A stretch of 64,000 bases of DNA from Legionellaceae bacterium (GCA_018061965.1 JAGOTG010000004.1:106141-170140); one strand, 5' to 3'. Positions 9,701 through 17,605 are shown, counted from the first letter of the stretch. Program-made: numbers and translations. The notes: a model not told the origin generated them from the sequence alone.

Positions 9701-11392
9701 AGGAAATACGAACCCAACTCTGGCTCGTACATCTTCCAACCCTTTTTGTATGGCGGTCAATTGCTCTGAAAAATTCCTCAATGCTTCAATTCCAAGCATT
9801 CCGGTTTGCCTCATCAAGCTTTTTTGCCCCTCCACTATCAATAATAAGCGATTCGGATCAATACTTTCTTTGAATAATTTGAATAATTTGAATTCTTGTG
9901 TTCCATATAACAAATTTATGGTGGTATAGGGATGCAAATTATGCTGTCGACAATGGTTTAAGATAAGATTTTGCAGTTCAACATGCATATAATGATGCAC
10001 TTGCCTGCCTGAAATCATCGCTTGCTGAGATATTCTGTTGTATGCCTCTAAGGTTTCTAAAGTTGGGATATGCGTGCCATGCGTAATAAGGGTTGCCGCT
10101 GTACCTGTTTTAATTCCCTGACGATTAATAGTTTTGGCAGTCACTCCCGCAACCGCTGCATTGGGCGCCATACAATATGGTGGCGGTAATGCCAAACGAT
10201 GATGCTTAATGGCATCATTCAATTCTTGTAACAAAGTATAGGTAAAGAAAGTTTTACCTGCGCCAACCCCCATATCTATCGACCCAGATGAGCCGCATAA
10301 CGTTTGCTCACTCACGTGCTTGGAAAATTGGATGCAACATTGTAGCAATGCCAGCTGATAAGCGCGTAATCGTATCACCGGCAACCCATAATTACGCAAC
10401 AAAGTAACACCATTGATGATACTCAGATTTAAAACGTACCCAACACCAGCATCAGACATGGTCGCTTGATTACGCAAGCATTGTTGTCCGAATAGACTGC
10501 CTCTAAATTGATTGTCCATTCTTCGTGCTAAGTCCCGATAACGTTGCTTACGAACCACACAATTGAATTCGTCGTAATTGAAATCAGCATCGGCCTGAGG
10601 AAAATTTGCATCTGCACTCTCAAAAGCTACGGCGCCATAATCACGGTGTGTAGCTTGCTCGCTCGAGAGCTGTAGTTCTGTATAACCTTGATAATCATGG
10701 GTACGTAACAAACTAGCGGATGACTGATCAAGCGCATTTGAATAAAATATTGGGTATAGTCCATCTAGTTTCAAACGCATAGCATAATCAGACAATTTCC
10801 AATATTCTTTCAAGTCTCCCCTAAGCCTTTCATAACCAGACCCTGTATAGACGTGATAATCTATAACAAGCTGAGGCTCTGCTGTTCCTGCGCAATAGAA
10901 AAAAACCTGGTCATTTCTCTGATCTACGCGAACGCCGTCACCCAAGATCAACTCTTCGCGCTTTGTATCATAAGTCACATCATCTCGAACCTGGTCTTCC
11001 CCAGCCAGATAGGGCTGCAACACGTTTTGAAAATCACCACTAGGAATCAAAACACGCCGTTCACCTATCCCAATTTCTAAACCATAAGGAAAGCGTATTT
11101 GAACAATATATTCAGTAGGATCGGTACCAAATTGTGCTTGCGTCGCTACAAAACCATTCTTTCTTTCTGTATATATTTGTAAAAAGCACAATTGACCTTC
11201 AATATTTAACACGACGTTGGCTATTTTTGCATTCAAATTCAATGCTTTCACTTGATTAATGGATTGTGTGATCACGCCCTCAATCAAATCATAAGGCGCT
11301 CGACCATTGAGAGAGGTTTGTGTCAAAATAAAGTCAAACAGCTTAGCTTGCTCTACTTGAGAAGCAGATTCAAATTCAAAAGAGTGCATCAT
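6737..11392 (-). CDS. Giant protein with SF2/SecA-like ATPase motifs and C-terminal hydrophobic segments
   Basis: A 1551-residue protein with no family that I can name. Motifs in order are a P-loop MGVGAGKTFFTY (about residue 377), ADEVHKEE resembling helicase motif II (about 870), RIGMSGTI resembling motif III (about 914) and QAGGRALRTPIGRARL resembling motif VI, QxxGRxxR (about 1248). Together they suggest a superfamily-2 or SecA-like ATPase. The roughly 490-residue gap between P-loop and motif II is far longer than in ordinary helicases. Residues about 1460-1525 form two or more hydrophobic segments. There is no signal peptide. The gene is flanked by yfcH and a 303-base intergenic region. 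It is probably a lineage-specific effector or membrane-associated ATPase; the motif assignment is my own reading. Confidence 0.75.
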   Translation of the reverse strand: MMHSFEFESASQVEQAKLFDFILTQTSLNGRAPYDLIEGVITQSINQVKALNLNAKIANVVLNIEGQLCFLQIYTERKNGFVATQAQFGTDPTEYIVQIRFPYGLEIGIGERRVLIPSGDFQNVLQPYLAGEDQVRDDVTYDTKREELILGDGVRVDQRNDQVFFYCAGTAEPQLVIDYHVYTGSGYERLRGDLKEYWKLSDYAMRLKLDGLYPIFYSNALDQSSASLLRTHDYQGYTELQLSSEQATHRDYGAVAFESADANFPQADADFNYDEFNCVVRKQRYRDLARRMDNQFRGSLFGQQCLRNQATMSDAGVGYVLNLSIINGVTLLRNYGLPVIRLRAYQLALLQCCIQFSKHVSEQTLCGSSGSIDMGVGAGKTFFTYTLLQELNDAIKHHRLALPPPYCMAPNAAVAGVTAKTINRQGIKTGTAATLITHGTHIPTLETLEAYNRISQQAMISGRQVHHYMHVELQNLILNHCRQHNLHPYTTINLLYGTQEFKLFKLFKESIDPNRLLLIVEGQKSLMRQTGMLGIEALRNFSEQLTAIQKGLEDVRARVGFVFPSAARSSRIESIHFSLIYDQSIQFNPKIYDKSHISHENRGYFSKNTINFFRINQSQFYDFLKAKYKSNRRKIRDTLVKIACLHDLEAALLLANSGGLGNTYSEEEMEQQINRLLPKAYAALYQLVHKSTPRTLLEDMTLHRYLNEILVSLDSLSIKQSPLYNNRLEAEILAHVLHQHLELIKTVQNSVAEQLAAIPNISIQDARTLAPYDLSPEANSLDVANQMAGVMALRVSDNPDLRRLQLTHIPVFTAEGFAAHIEALAGLEGEPVFTVSESLGLYGIHACDRFITSPEIAIRLKDLLRTIMLADEVHKEEFRFLFDESDHLHQRISAVTQKYLGHPFSRILPNRIGMSGTINEVALEAFPGRSLYTLSTQKMIQNNLTKRILIERINLDPTELGRQNRLSVVAEKIVMTYLHDDNKVSFVSRALLFSKTQNTALNTAIQDVFLQISQNSDTECVRQLSQALPSGVPLSEQQRLAFKDYLFALYLEYVLSKSNTPKECSDLIGLQNKLFYTETDLGQLSMRRLVDIQALQEDDIGRTLLSSLTHVNPTSLTQADARLFMRQKMPNAALQEAMVQIISTHKNNAADCVRAIDTLSRTVSCEALITTDRRVLESGTAMLMLGTEDERTGYSHEPVGIILDIPSNIDNMLQLNRLIANLSTLETASLLFDSLHQLTLDTYSYDEKNQAGGRALRTPIGRARLLEYPSDISDFLAINANSHRLPLQLLRVETSFADIFVADEQYAQAARASIEFNRTLIQLLQESGAEFTLAMAMHAIQQKFSRKLSDRMTEDQYRNYIEQRLPLAWAMKYQPDCAAAYFRTLEQSGLPELQGDWRIPFMGADALYPPDVAEHVWPKIVIETGAERSGNNTPAPAPVQRVVEDGTSRDHDAWRLRAICAVFSVMLTMIALLCTIIALSAAFNGLSVVMLGFGTLTVKTSPIILGPVAAFSSVASAASAYRTAPNGFFAACSRVSREDGAGHSASCFNII

Positions 11393-11695
11393 ACATTCCC
11401 TGGGGGTTTTGGCTTGTATTTTATCATTAAGAAGCTAAAATGAACACTACCAATTAACTGTTTTTATGAGTTTGGAGTATTTTTTTGAGCAAACTGTACT
11501 TAATTAACGCCATATTTATGGTTTGTTATGGATGACATCGCCCGATAAATCTCAGAATGTCAAAAATGTTGCCCACTGCATCGATTACAATATAATTTTT
11601 CACATTTAAACCCGTGTAAAATCCTTCTATAGATGACAGGCTGTCAATGATCTGCTATGTTGAAAATAAGTCAAACTAATCGGTGAACAATCTAG
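11393..11695. promoter_or_regulatory. Divergent intergenic region (303 bp)
   Basis: This A+T-rich gap separates the divergent 1551-residue gene and the 151-residue membrane gene, so it should hold promoters for both. I see a short perfect palindrome, GACAGGCTGTC, at 11635-11645 about 50 bases before the plus-strand gene. A TATAGA stretch just upstream of it could be a -10 element. No open reading frame, tRNA or terminator is visible. Confidence 0.4.
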
Positions 11696-12151
11696 ATGGA
11701 ACCTGATCGTTATCAACAACATCATGTAGCGTACATCAGTGGTTTGTTTTGTTTATTTGCTAGTATCGGCTTGTTTGCATTTAGCTTATTTCTACTACCT
11801 TATTTGTTTTTTGATTGGCAATATAGTGTTCCTGATTTTATCATTGGGTTTAGCGCTAGATTGCAAGATAAATATACGTTGTCTCATAGTGGTGTGGCCT
11901 GGGCCATATGCTTTGCATTGGATTTTCCCGCAGTTATTTTGTTTGTGATTGCAGATGTTTTATCGAATCGCATTGATAAACAAATTTATGGCATCCAGAA
12001 TTCGAGATCGGTACCACGTGACAATCAAGAGGGGGCTTCTGAGAAACAGAGTTCGAGTGCGGAGTCGCGTAAATTGATTTTTAAGATTGTATTACTTATT
12101 CTGATTATCTTTATTGTGGCTCAATTTTTCCACGTGGTCATTTCTAATTAA
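11696..12151 (+). CDS. Small integral membrane protein, unknown
   Basis: A 151-residue protein with three hydrophobic segments: residues about 12-40 (ISGLFCLFASIGLFAFSLFL), about 68-88 (VAWAICFALDFPAVILFVIA) and about 128-148 (FKIVLLILIIFIVAQFF). Between the second and third lies a polar, serine/glutamine-rich loop of about 35 residues. No known motif is recognised. The ATG follows a TCTAG stretch with no clear Shine-Dalgarno. The next gene starts 17 bases after its stop, so the two are probably cotranscribed. Nothing points to a function beyond membrane location. Confidence 0.6.
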   Translation: MEPDRYQQHHVAYISGLFCLFASIGLFAFSLFLLPYLFFDWQYSVPDFIIGFSARLQDKYTLSHSGVAWAICFALDFPAVILFVIADVLSNRIDKQIYGIQNSRSVPRDNQEGASEKQSSSAESRKLIFKIVLLILIIFIVAQFFHVVISN

Positions 12152-12167
12152 ATAAATAGGTGCGCTG

Positions 12168-12758
12168 ATGATAGGTTGGTTCAAACGCTTAAAAGTTAAA
12201 AGACTGCAAAAACAACTCAGAGTATTAAGTACTGCGAGGTTAAATCACACGTCGTCCACTGAGGCATTACAAAAAGAAATCGGTCTATATTTTATCTTGG
12301 CCAAATTGTATGAATCTTTGCTCGGCAAGAAAAAACATCCTTTTGCTCGTGAGCAAGCATTGGCTTGTTATCGTGCGGCCGCAGCATTGGATGATGCTCC
12401 AGCCCAGTTTATTGTGGGCCAAAAATTATTAGAAGAGGCAAGGATGCGTGAAGAACTGCAGGGCAGCGGTTTGTTTGCATCGGACGCCAATGCGACCTAT
12501 CTCAAAATGCTCTATCACGATGCACATGGGTTCTTATTGGCAGCTGAAAAGCATCAGCATATCAAAGCCAAACGCGTGCGTGGCTTATGTCATATCAATG
12601 GTTGGGGCGTTCCTGTCGATAAAAACCTCGGATTTGATTTGGTTGTGGCCAGTATTGAACAAGAGAACTCATGGGATCGAGTCCAAAAGATTTTTGCCGA
12701 ATTAGGCATCAATCAATCCTCATTTTTCTCAGAACTGTTTCAGCATCGCAAAAAGTGA
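12168..12758 (+). CDS. Sel1-like repeat protein
   Basis: A 196-residue helical protein. Two stretches resemble Sel1/TPR-like repeats. ALACYRAAAALDDAPAQFIVGQKLLEEA lies around residues 65-92, and the segment ending HIKAKRVRGLCHINGWGVPVDKNLGFDLV at about 130-165 has the Sel1 hallmark GWGVPVDKN. A basic N-terminus (residues 1-25) precedes them and there is no signal peptide. Sel1 proteins act as adaptor scaffolds, and several in Legionella are host-interaction factors, but this one has no visible catalytic part. It lies 17 bases downstream of the membrane protein gene and is likely in the same transcript. The Sel1 assignment is moderately secure and the role unknown. Confidence 0.65.
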   Translation: MIGWFKRLKVKRLQKQLRVLSTARLNHTSSTEALQKEIGLYFILAKLYESLLGKKKHPFAREQALACYRAAAALDDAPAQFIVGQKLLEEARMREELQGSGLFASDANATYLKMLYHDAHGFLLAAEKHQHIKAKRVRGLCHINGWGVPVDKNLGFDLVVASIEQENSWDRVQKIFAELGINQSSFFSELFQHRKK

Positions 12759-12841
12759 CGTACCCGAAGTACGTCATCCTGAGTGAGATGATGGCTACCC
12801 TCGCATAAAAAATCCCTTTGTCGCATATTGCGATTTTTTGC
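12757..12841. terminator. Possible terminator and short palindrome after the Sel1-like gene
   Basis: Immediately after the Sel1-like gene is a perfect hairpin GACGTAC-CCGAA-GTACGTC. About 40 bases later AAAAAATC (12807-12814) pairs with GATTTTTT (12832-12839). The second structure ends in a T run and could terminate the upstream transcript before the toxin-antitoxin pair. This is weak without folding calculations. Confidence 0.4.
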
Positions 12842-12885
12842 GCCTTTATGCTATTATTGTCATTGTGAACGTTTAAGGTGTGATT

Positions 12886-13107
12886 ATGGCTCAATCAGTG
12901 AGATTATCTAGTGATTTGGTGAAAAGAGCTCAGGCAGTTGGAGAGGTGATGTCACGTTCAGGAGCGGGGCAAATTGAACACTGGGCTAAAATAGGCAAGA
13001 TTGCGGAAGAGAATCCAGAGTTGTCTTATGAGTTTATTAGAGATGTCTTACTCGCTAAAGCAGAAGTAGATAATGGATTGGTCGATGACTATGATTTTGG
13101 CAGTTAA
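12886..13107 (+). CDS. ParD-like antitoxin
   Basis: A 73-residue protein beginning MAQSVRLSSDLVKRAQAVGEVMSRS, a ribbon-helix-helix-like start typical of ParD-like type II antitoxins. It is followed by AGQIEHWAKIGKIAEENPELSYEFI, the GQIEHWA-type block I associate with the ParD-like family. AAGGTG (12875-12880) six bases before the ATG at 12886 serves as ribosome site; an in-frame GTG at 12880 is inside that site and is rejected. The gene overlaps the toxin gene. By analogy it should bind and neutralise the toxin and repress the pair, with the palindromes just upstream as candidate operators. Confidence 0.85.
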   Translation: MAQSVRLSSDLVKRAQAVGEVMSRSGAGQIEHWAKIGKIAEENPELSYEFIRDVLLAKAEVDNGLVDDYDFGS

Positions 13108-13378
13108 GCAATCTAATTTTTTTAAAAGAGCTGTAAAAAAACTCTCGAAACAGCACAAAGCACGCCTTGATGAAGAAATAAAAAAAATTTTGGAAAACCC
13201 AAATTTGGGTACACGCAAGAAAGGTGATTTGGATTTTTTAAGCGTGCACAAATTTAGTCTTTCAAATCAAGAGTATTTGCTTGGATATTATTATCAAGAG
13301 GATAAACTTGTCTTAATCTTATTAAAGTTGGGATCACATGAAAATTTTTATCGTGATATCAAAAAAGAAATCGGGTGA
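13085..13378 (+). CDS. RelE/ParE-family toxin
   Basis: A protein of about 97 residues with the RelE/ParE fold pattern. It has FFKRAVKKLSKQHKARLDEEIKKILENP (two N-terminal helices), GTRKKGDLDFLSVHKFSL, then YLLGYYYQEDKLVLILLKLGSHENFYRDIKK. The basic residues and the terminal LGSHENFYRDIK block are typical of the toxin superfamily. Possible starts are ATGs at 13073, 13085 and 13091. All overlap the antitoxin stop (13105-13107), and 13085 is chosen as a compromise. Whether it cleaves mRNA (RelE) or poisons gyrase (ParE) cannot be told. Its 3' end overlaps the 3' end of pilD on the opposite strand by 31 bases. Confidence 0.85.
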   Translation: MTMILAVKQSNFFKRAVKKLSKQHKARLDEEIKKILENPNLGTRKKGDLDFLSVHKFSLSNQEYLLGYYYQEDKLVLILLKLGSHENFYRDIKKEIG

Positions 13379-14157
13379 AATAAATAAAGAGTACCTGCCA
13401 TACAAAGGTACGGCCCAAATGGAATAGGATGATGGCGATTTTTGTGGTTGCTCCATAAATAAAGCGACCCAATGCCAATCCCGAGTACGCAAGATACTAA
13501 TAAAATAGGCGTAAGGGCTGTCCAGCCGAACCAAGCGCCGAATGCGGCTAAGAGTTTAAAATCTCCATACCCCATTCCGATTTTTCCCGTGATCAGGTAG
13601 AAGATTTTGATGAGCAGCCATAAACTTAAATAAGCAATCACCGCACCCCATACTGCCGAAGAAAGGGGACAAAATATAGCTTGAGTATTCACCAATAATC
13701 CTAACCAAAGTAAGCTATAAGTCAGCGTATCGGGTAAAATTTGATGCTCTAAATCAATCATGGTCAAAGCGATACAAATCCAAAGAAATGGCAAAACGGC
13801 AATTAATACCCATTGCCAACCGAAACCATACAAAGCTCCTAAAGAAAACAGCAACGTAAGTGCTTCGATGCAGGGGTAACGCCAAGAAATGGGATGATGG
13901 CAAGTATGGCAACGACCGCGCAGTAATCCATAAGACAGTAAAGGAATATTATGATAGATAGGCACTATTTTTTTGCAATGCACGCAATGTGATCTGGGGA
14001 AAAACAAATTAAATCGCAAGGTATGCGGCTGGTCTAGCATGATGGGTAAGCGGTAGGTAAGCATGGATATCACGGAACCAACCAACAATATCCCCAAGCT
14101 GTAGAGCAAGATACTGAGTATGGGGTAGTCATGAATCAAGGCCTGAATGAATGTCAT
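13348..14157 (-). CDS. pilD: Type IV prepilin peptidase / N-methyltransferase
   Basis: PilD cleaves the leader from type IV prepilins and type II pseudopilins and N-methylates the new terminus, in the inner membrane. The 269-residue protein from the chosen ATG has the two CxxC pairs of the cytoplasmic zinc loop (CVHCKK and CHTCHH), RYPCIEALT, and the two catalytic aspartates in TMIDLEHQILPD and GMGYGDFKLLAAFGAW. About eight hydrophobic segments are visible. The reading frame is open 32 codons further upstream inside pilC. The ATG at 14157 is chosen because it overlaps the pilC stop by four bases (ATGA), a classic coupling arrangement. Unusually, its 3' end is overlapped by the convergent toxin gene, and coaE does not follow. 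Confidence 0.95.
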   Translation of the reverse strand: MTFIQALIHDYPILSILLYSLGILLVGSVISMLTYRLPIMLDQPHTLRFNLFFPRSHCVHCKKIVPIYHNIPLLSYGLLRGRCHTCHHPISWRYPCIEALTLLFSLGALYGFGWQWVLIAVLPFLWICIALTMIDLEHQILPDTLTYSLLWLGLLVNTQAIFCPLSSAVWGAVIAYLSLWLLIKIFYLITGKIGMGYGDFKLLAAFGAWFGWTALTPILLVSCVLGIGIGSLYLWSNHKNRHHPIPFGPYLCMAGTLYLFHPISFLISR

Positions 14158-15389
14158 AACACAGCTCCTAATTGGATCATTGGTAAGTACAGAGACAGAA
14201 TTAAGCTGCCTATTATTAATCCCAGTAAGAGCATTAATATGGGTTCGACGCAACGACTCAATCGTTGTAAGCTGTCTTCAACGGTCTGTGTATAATATTG
14301 CGCAAGATCGCTGAGTAGAACTGATAAGGTGCCAGACTCTTCTCCAAGACTTAATATTTGCACAACCAATTCAGGAAATTGTTTGGTTTGTACAATAGCA
14401 GATCGCAGGCTTTCCCCTTGTTGCAAAGCACTTCGAATTTTCAAAAAAGCTTGTTTGTAACATAGGTTACCGGTAATCAGCGCAATCCATTGTAATCCAT
14501 CAGGCAAGGGAAGACTAGCTTGTTGCGCAAGGGCCAATGCATGAAATGCACGCGCCAAATACATGGCACGGCATACGTGACCGATCACTGGGATACCCAA
14601 TAAGCAACTGTCTACCCAATGTTGTAAATGCAGAAAATGACGATAAGCGATTTTTACGTAGAGGCTGCTCGCTATGCCTATGCAGCAGCTTAAGATCCCA
14701 TAGTGTTTGATCCAAGTTGCAAAGGTCAAAAGTAACAGCGTAGTCGAAGGTAATGGTTGGTGAGCATGTTGAAAGAACATTTGTAACTGCGGCACAACTG
14801 TGATCAACAAATACACAGTCACTATCCCTGCCATCATGATCACAACAGTAGGATACATTAACAAGGTTTTAAATTGTTGTTTTAGGGCATGGTTTTTGCT
14901 TTGATGACTGGCAATTCGTTCTATAATGGTGCTGATTGCGCCAGTTTTTTCGCCTAAATGAATAAACGCACAGACCATAGGATCAAACCAACGTGGGTGG
15001 CGAGCCAATGTTTCTGCAAAACTTGCGCCTGATTCCAGTTCCCATTGTATTTTTGCCAACAATGCGACTATTTTGGGATGGGATTGACACGATATTAAGA
15101 CCTGCAAAGCTTGAATCAAGGAAATTCCCGTCTGCATGATTCTGGATAATTGTTGGAGCATGTGAGTGATATCGGCGGACCGTAAAGCACGACCGAAAAC
15201 CCATGAGGAAGACAGTTTTTTTATGATAATAGTTTGGGTGCGTAATTTTTGTTTCGCAGCACTGCGGTTTCGTGCTGCTATGTGTCCTGATTTTATTTCA
15301 CCCAATGGGGTCAAGCCTGTCCAATGAAACATTCTCTCGGATTGGTATGGCAAGAGCGATTGTTTAAATGAGTGAATCAATTTCTTCAA
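14154..15389 (-). CDS. pilC: Type IV pilus inner-membrane platform protein
   Basis: PilC is the polytopic platform that couples the PilB/PilT motors to pilin insertion. The 411-residue protein has the two T2SSF domains: residues about 70-195, with QLSRIMQTGISLIQAL and GASFAETLARHP, and about 275-400, with RAFHALALAQQASLPLPDGL and LVVQILSLGEESGTLSVLL. Three hydrophobic segments (about 170-195, 220-240 and 380-405) have the expected placement. Its start lies inside the 3' end of pilB (26-base overlap) and its stop overlaps pilD. The N-terminus, FHWTGLTPLGEIKSGHIAA, corresponds to the usual F-x-Y/W-x-G-x-x-x-x-G-x-x-x-x-G pattern. Confidence 0.94.
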   Translation of the reverse strand: MKKLIHSFKQSLLPYQSERMFHWTGLTPLGEIKSGHIAARNRSAAKQKLRTQTIIIKKLSSSWVFGRALRSADITHMLQQLSRIMQTGISLIQALQVLISCQSHPKIVALLAKIQWELESGASFAETLARHPRWFDPMVCAFIHLGEKTGAISTIIERIASHQSKNHALKQQFKTLLMYPTVVIMMAGIVTVYLLITVVPQLQMFFQHAHQPLPSTTLLLLTFATWIKHYGILSCCIGIASSLYVKIAYRHFLHLQHWVDSCLLGIPVIGHVCRAMYLARAFHALALAQQASLPLPDGLQWIALITGNLCYKQAFLKIRSALQQGESLRSAIVQTKQFPELVVQILSLGEESGTLSVLLSDLAQYYTQTVEDSLQRLSRCVEPILMLLLGLIIGSLILSLYLPMIQLGAVL

Positions 15390-17130
15390 GCGTAGTGACT
15401 CCTTGTGATACTTGGTCCAATCCAGCCTGACGCAACGTCACCATCCCTTCTTTAGCTGCTTGTGCCGCAAGGTCGGCAGGGCACCATTTTGGTTGCAAGA
15501 TACTATTTTGGATGTTTTGCGATATGGGCATGATTTCAAAAATGGCTTTGCGCCCTTGATATCCTTGATGGCAGCGATGACACCCTTGTGCCTGATAACC
15601 GTTGTTAGGAGCTGAAATTTTGCAATAAGGGCAGAGAACGCGAATCAAGCGTTGGGTCATGATCAGGGTAAGATTCGACATTAAAAAAGCAGCCATGCCT
15701 AATTGTTTCAGACGTAGCAAGGTTTGGATACAGCTTTGGGTATGGAGGGTTGCTAATACCAAATGCCCAGTATGCGCAGCTTTCATGGCAATATCCGCAG
15801 TTTCATAATCGCGAATTTCACCGAGCATGATGACATCCGGATCTTGACGTAAAAAAGCCCGTAAAACGTCGGCAAAATTTAAGCCAATTTTAGGATTAAT
15901 TTGGACTTGATTGATGCCAGAAATCTTTACTTCAACGGGATCTTCGACAGTAGATATATTTTTGTGGATGCTATTAAGGCGGTTCAATGTGGCATATAAG
16001 GTGACTGTTTTTCCACTACCAGTGGGTCCTGTTACCAAAATAAGACCATGTGGACGGTTTATGGCTTCTAAAAGACAGGTTTTATCCCGTTCTGATAAGC
16101 CTAATTGATCCAAATCAAATTGCGGCATATGAGTATTTAAAAAGCGAATAGCAATTTTTTCTCCTTGCGTAGTCGGGCAAGTATTGATACGACAATCGAT
16201 GCTGGTCATTTTTGTAGGCAAGCCTGTGCATTGAATAGGAGCGGCATCGAAACTGAAACGACCATCTTGAGGTAAGCGTCGTTCTGCAATATTCAGATCG
16301 GCCATGATTTTTAAATAAGAGGCTAGTCTTGGTGCCAGTATGGATGCGGGGCGTGCTAATTCATATAATTTACCGTCAAGTCGATATCGAATGCGATAAT
16401 AATCCGCGTAGGGCTCAAAATGCAGATCGGTGGCACCACGTGTAATAGCTTGTTGCAACAAACGTTGCACAAACGACACAATGGGTTTCTCATCATGGGG
16501 ATCTGCCATTTGTTCTGGCGTGAGGGACAAGGCCTGATTGCTTGGGAGTTGGGTTTTTAAATAATGAGTGAGTCCCTGTTGGTCGGTATCGCGAAGTAAT
16601 TCATCAATCATGGCATTCAGCTTGGTACTGGATGCAATGTGCAAAAGGATGGGACATTGAGTTAAGAATTGAATTTCTTTGAGGGCAATCAGATGATTGG
16701 GATCGTCTACAGCAAGAGAGATTTGTTGATCTTGGTATTGAATAGGTAACACGTGATGCTGGCGTAAGAGAGTCGAAGTATTCAATAATTTTGGCACATG
16801 CTTCAGATCATAGTGCTCAAGGTCTATCCAGGGAAAACCAAAACGTTCAGCTAATAACTGAGAGACTAATTTGGGACAAAGATGGGCTTGAGAGATCAAA
16901 TAGGGTAATAAACGATAGGCATGCGTTTGTGCTTCGCGCTGATACTGGTAAGCACACTCTAAAGATAAAAGGTTTTTTTCGACCAACAGCAAAGCAGTTG
17001 GGTTCAAGAGATCGTCCATGCGAGTTGGTTCTAGGCTTCCATGGGGCTGAGTGTAAAGCAGTTTACTCAAAAAAGCACTAGGGTCTGTTGATGTTGTCTC
17101 AGATGAGCACTGTGGATTAGACAAAATCAA
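15364..17130 (-). CDS. pilB: Type IV pilus assembly ATPase
   Basis: PilB is the hexameric cytoplasmic ATPase that drives pilus extension. The order of domains is an MshEN-like N-terminal domain (residues about 40-190), then the GspE/PilB ATPase with FEPYADYYRIRYRLDG, Walker A GPTGSGKT (about 365-372), the Asp box, Walker B and GEIRDYETADIAMKAAHTGH (about 435). A zinc tetracysteine follows (CPYC then CHRC), and the C-terminus is IDSLI. At 588 residues from this ATG it is slightly long. The Pseudomonas-type N-terminus aligns with a second ATG at 17019 (MDDLLNPTALL). I keep 17130 because AGAAGG lies four bases upstream, whereas 17019 lacks a site. A strong hairpin abuts that site. Confidence 0.93.
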   Translation of the reverse strand: MILSNPQCSSETTSTDPSAFLSKLLYTQPHGSLEPTRMDDLLNPTALLLVEKNLLSLECAYQYQREAQTHAYRLLPYLISQAHLCPKLVSQLLAERFGFPWIDLEHYDLKHVPKLLNTSTLLRQHHVLPIQYQDQQISLAVDDPNHLIALKEIQFLTQCPILLHIASSTKLNAMIDELLRDTDQQGLTHYLKTQLPSNQALSLTPEQMADPHDEKPIVSFVQRLLQQAITRGATDLHFEPYADYYRIRYRLDGKLYELARPASILAPRLASYLKIMADLNIAERRLPQDGRFSFDAAPIQCTGLPTKMTSIDCRINTCPTTQGEKIAIRFLNTHMPQFDLDQLGLSERDKTCLLEAINRPHGLILVTGPTGSGKTVTLYATLNRLNSIHKNISTVEDPVEVKISGINQVQINPKIGLNFADVLRAFLRQDPDVIMLGEIRDYETADIAMKAAHTGHLVLATLHTQSCIQTLLRLKQLGMAAFLMSNLTLIMTQRLIRVLCPYCKISAPNNGYQAQGCHRCHQGYQGRKAIFEIMPISQNIQNSILQPKWCPADLAAQAAKEGMVTLRQAGLDQVSQGVTTLEEIDSLI

Positions 17131-17137
17131 GTTGCCT

Positions 17138-17180
17138 TCTAGTACCTCGTCAATATTAAATCTATTGACGAGGTACTAGA
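17138..17180. promoter_or_regulatory. Perfect 18-bp inverted repeat in the pilB leader
   Basis: TCTAGTACCTCGTCAATA (17138-17155) is exactly repeated in inverse orientation at 17163-17180 with a 7-base loop. Read on the minus strand, the hairpin ends two to eight bases before the pilB Shine-Dalgarno/ATG, and its last three bases (AGA) are the first part of AGAAGG. It sits in the divergent gap between pilB and the 118-residue exported protein. It lacks a T tract, so it is not an ordinary terminator. Options are a translational control hairpin for pilB, a protein operator, or a mobile palindrome. Confidence 0.85.
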
Positions 17181-17248
17181 GATATTCATAAGTTCTTGCT
17201 AATGTTAATACAAGGAAGGTTGGTATTTTGGCAGTATAGGAGAGGGAT

Positions 17249-17605
17249 ATGCGAAATCATGCTAAGAAATTACTTATTTTGTTAACGATGGGGTTAGGCA
17301 TAGTAAGCACTAACAGTTTTGCAGAAGCCGATGTGGTAAAGCTGATAGCACAGGAACATGGGCAAACTGCGCTGCTATTGCAAAGAATTCAAGAAACTCA
17401 AGCCAAACAAATGAAAGATTTGAATGCCAAAATCCAAATACAATTAAAACAAATCAAAGATGATTCGGACAAGGCAATCAAAACTGTCAATGATCAAAGC
17501 CAAGCACAATTGAAAAAAGTAAATGATGATTTGATGGCCAAAATAAAACAGGTCCAAGCCGATTGTGTCAAAGCCAGCGCTGCGAACGCGAAGCCAAATG
17601 CCTAA
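17249..17605 (+). CDS. Exported small coiled-coil protein
   Basis: A 118-residue protein with a clear signal peptide (MRNHAKKLLILLTMGLGIVSTNSFA, cleavage after SFA). The mature part (residues 26-105) is nearly continuous amphipathic helix rich in Q, K and D (LLLQRIQETQAKQMKDLNAKI, then repeated QLKQIKDD / QLKKVNDD patterns), so probably a periplasmic coiled coil. One cysteine lies near the end. No family is recognised. AGGAGAGGG at about 17236-17244 is a strong ribosome site, suggesting good expression. The last eight bases overlap the start of the next, much larger gene, which suggests coupling. The function is unknown. Confidence 0.7.
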   Translation: MRNHAKKLLILLTMGLGIVSTNSFAEADVVKLIAQEHGQTALLLQRIQETQAKQMKDLNAKIQIQLKQIKDDSDKAIKTVNDQSQAQLKKVNDDLMAKIKQVQADCVKASAANAKPNA

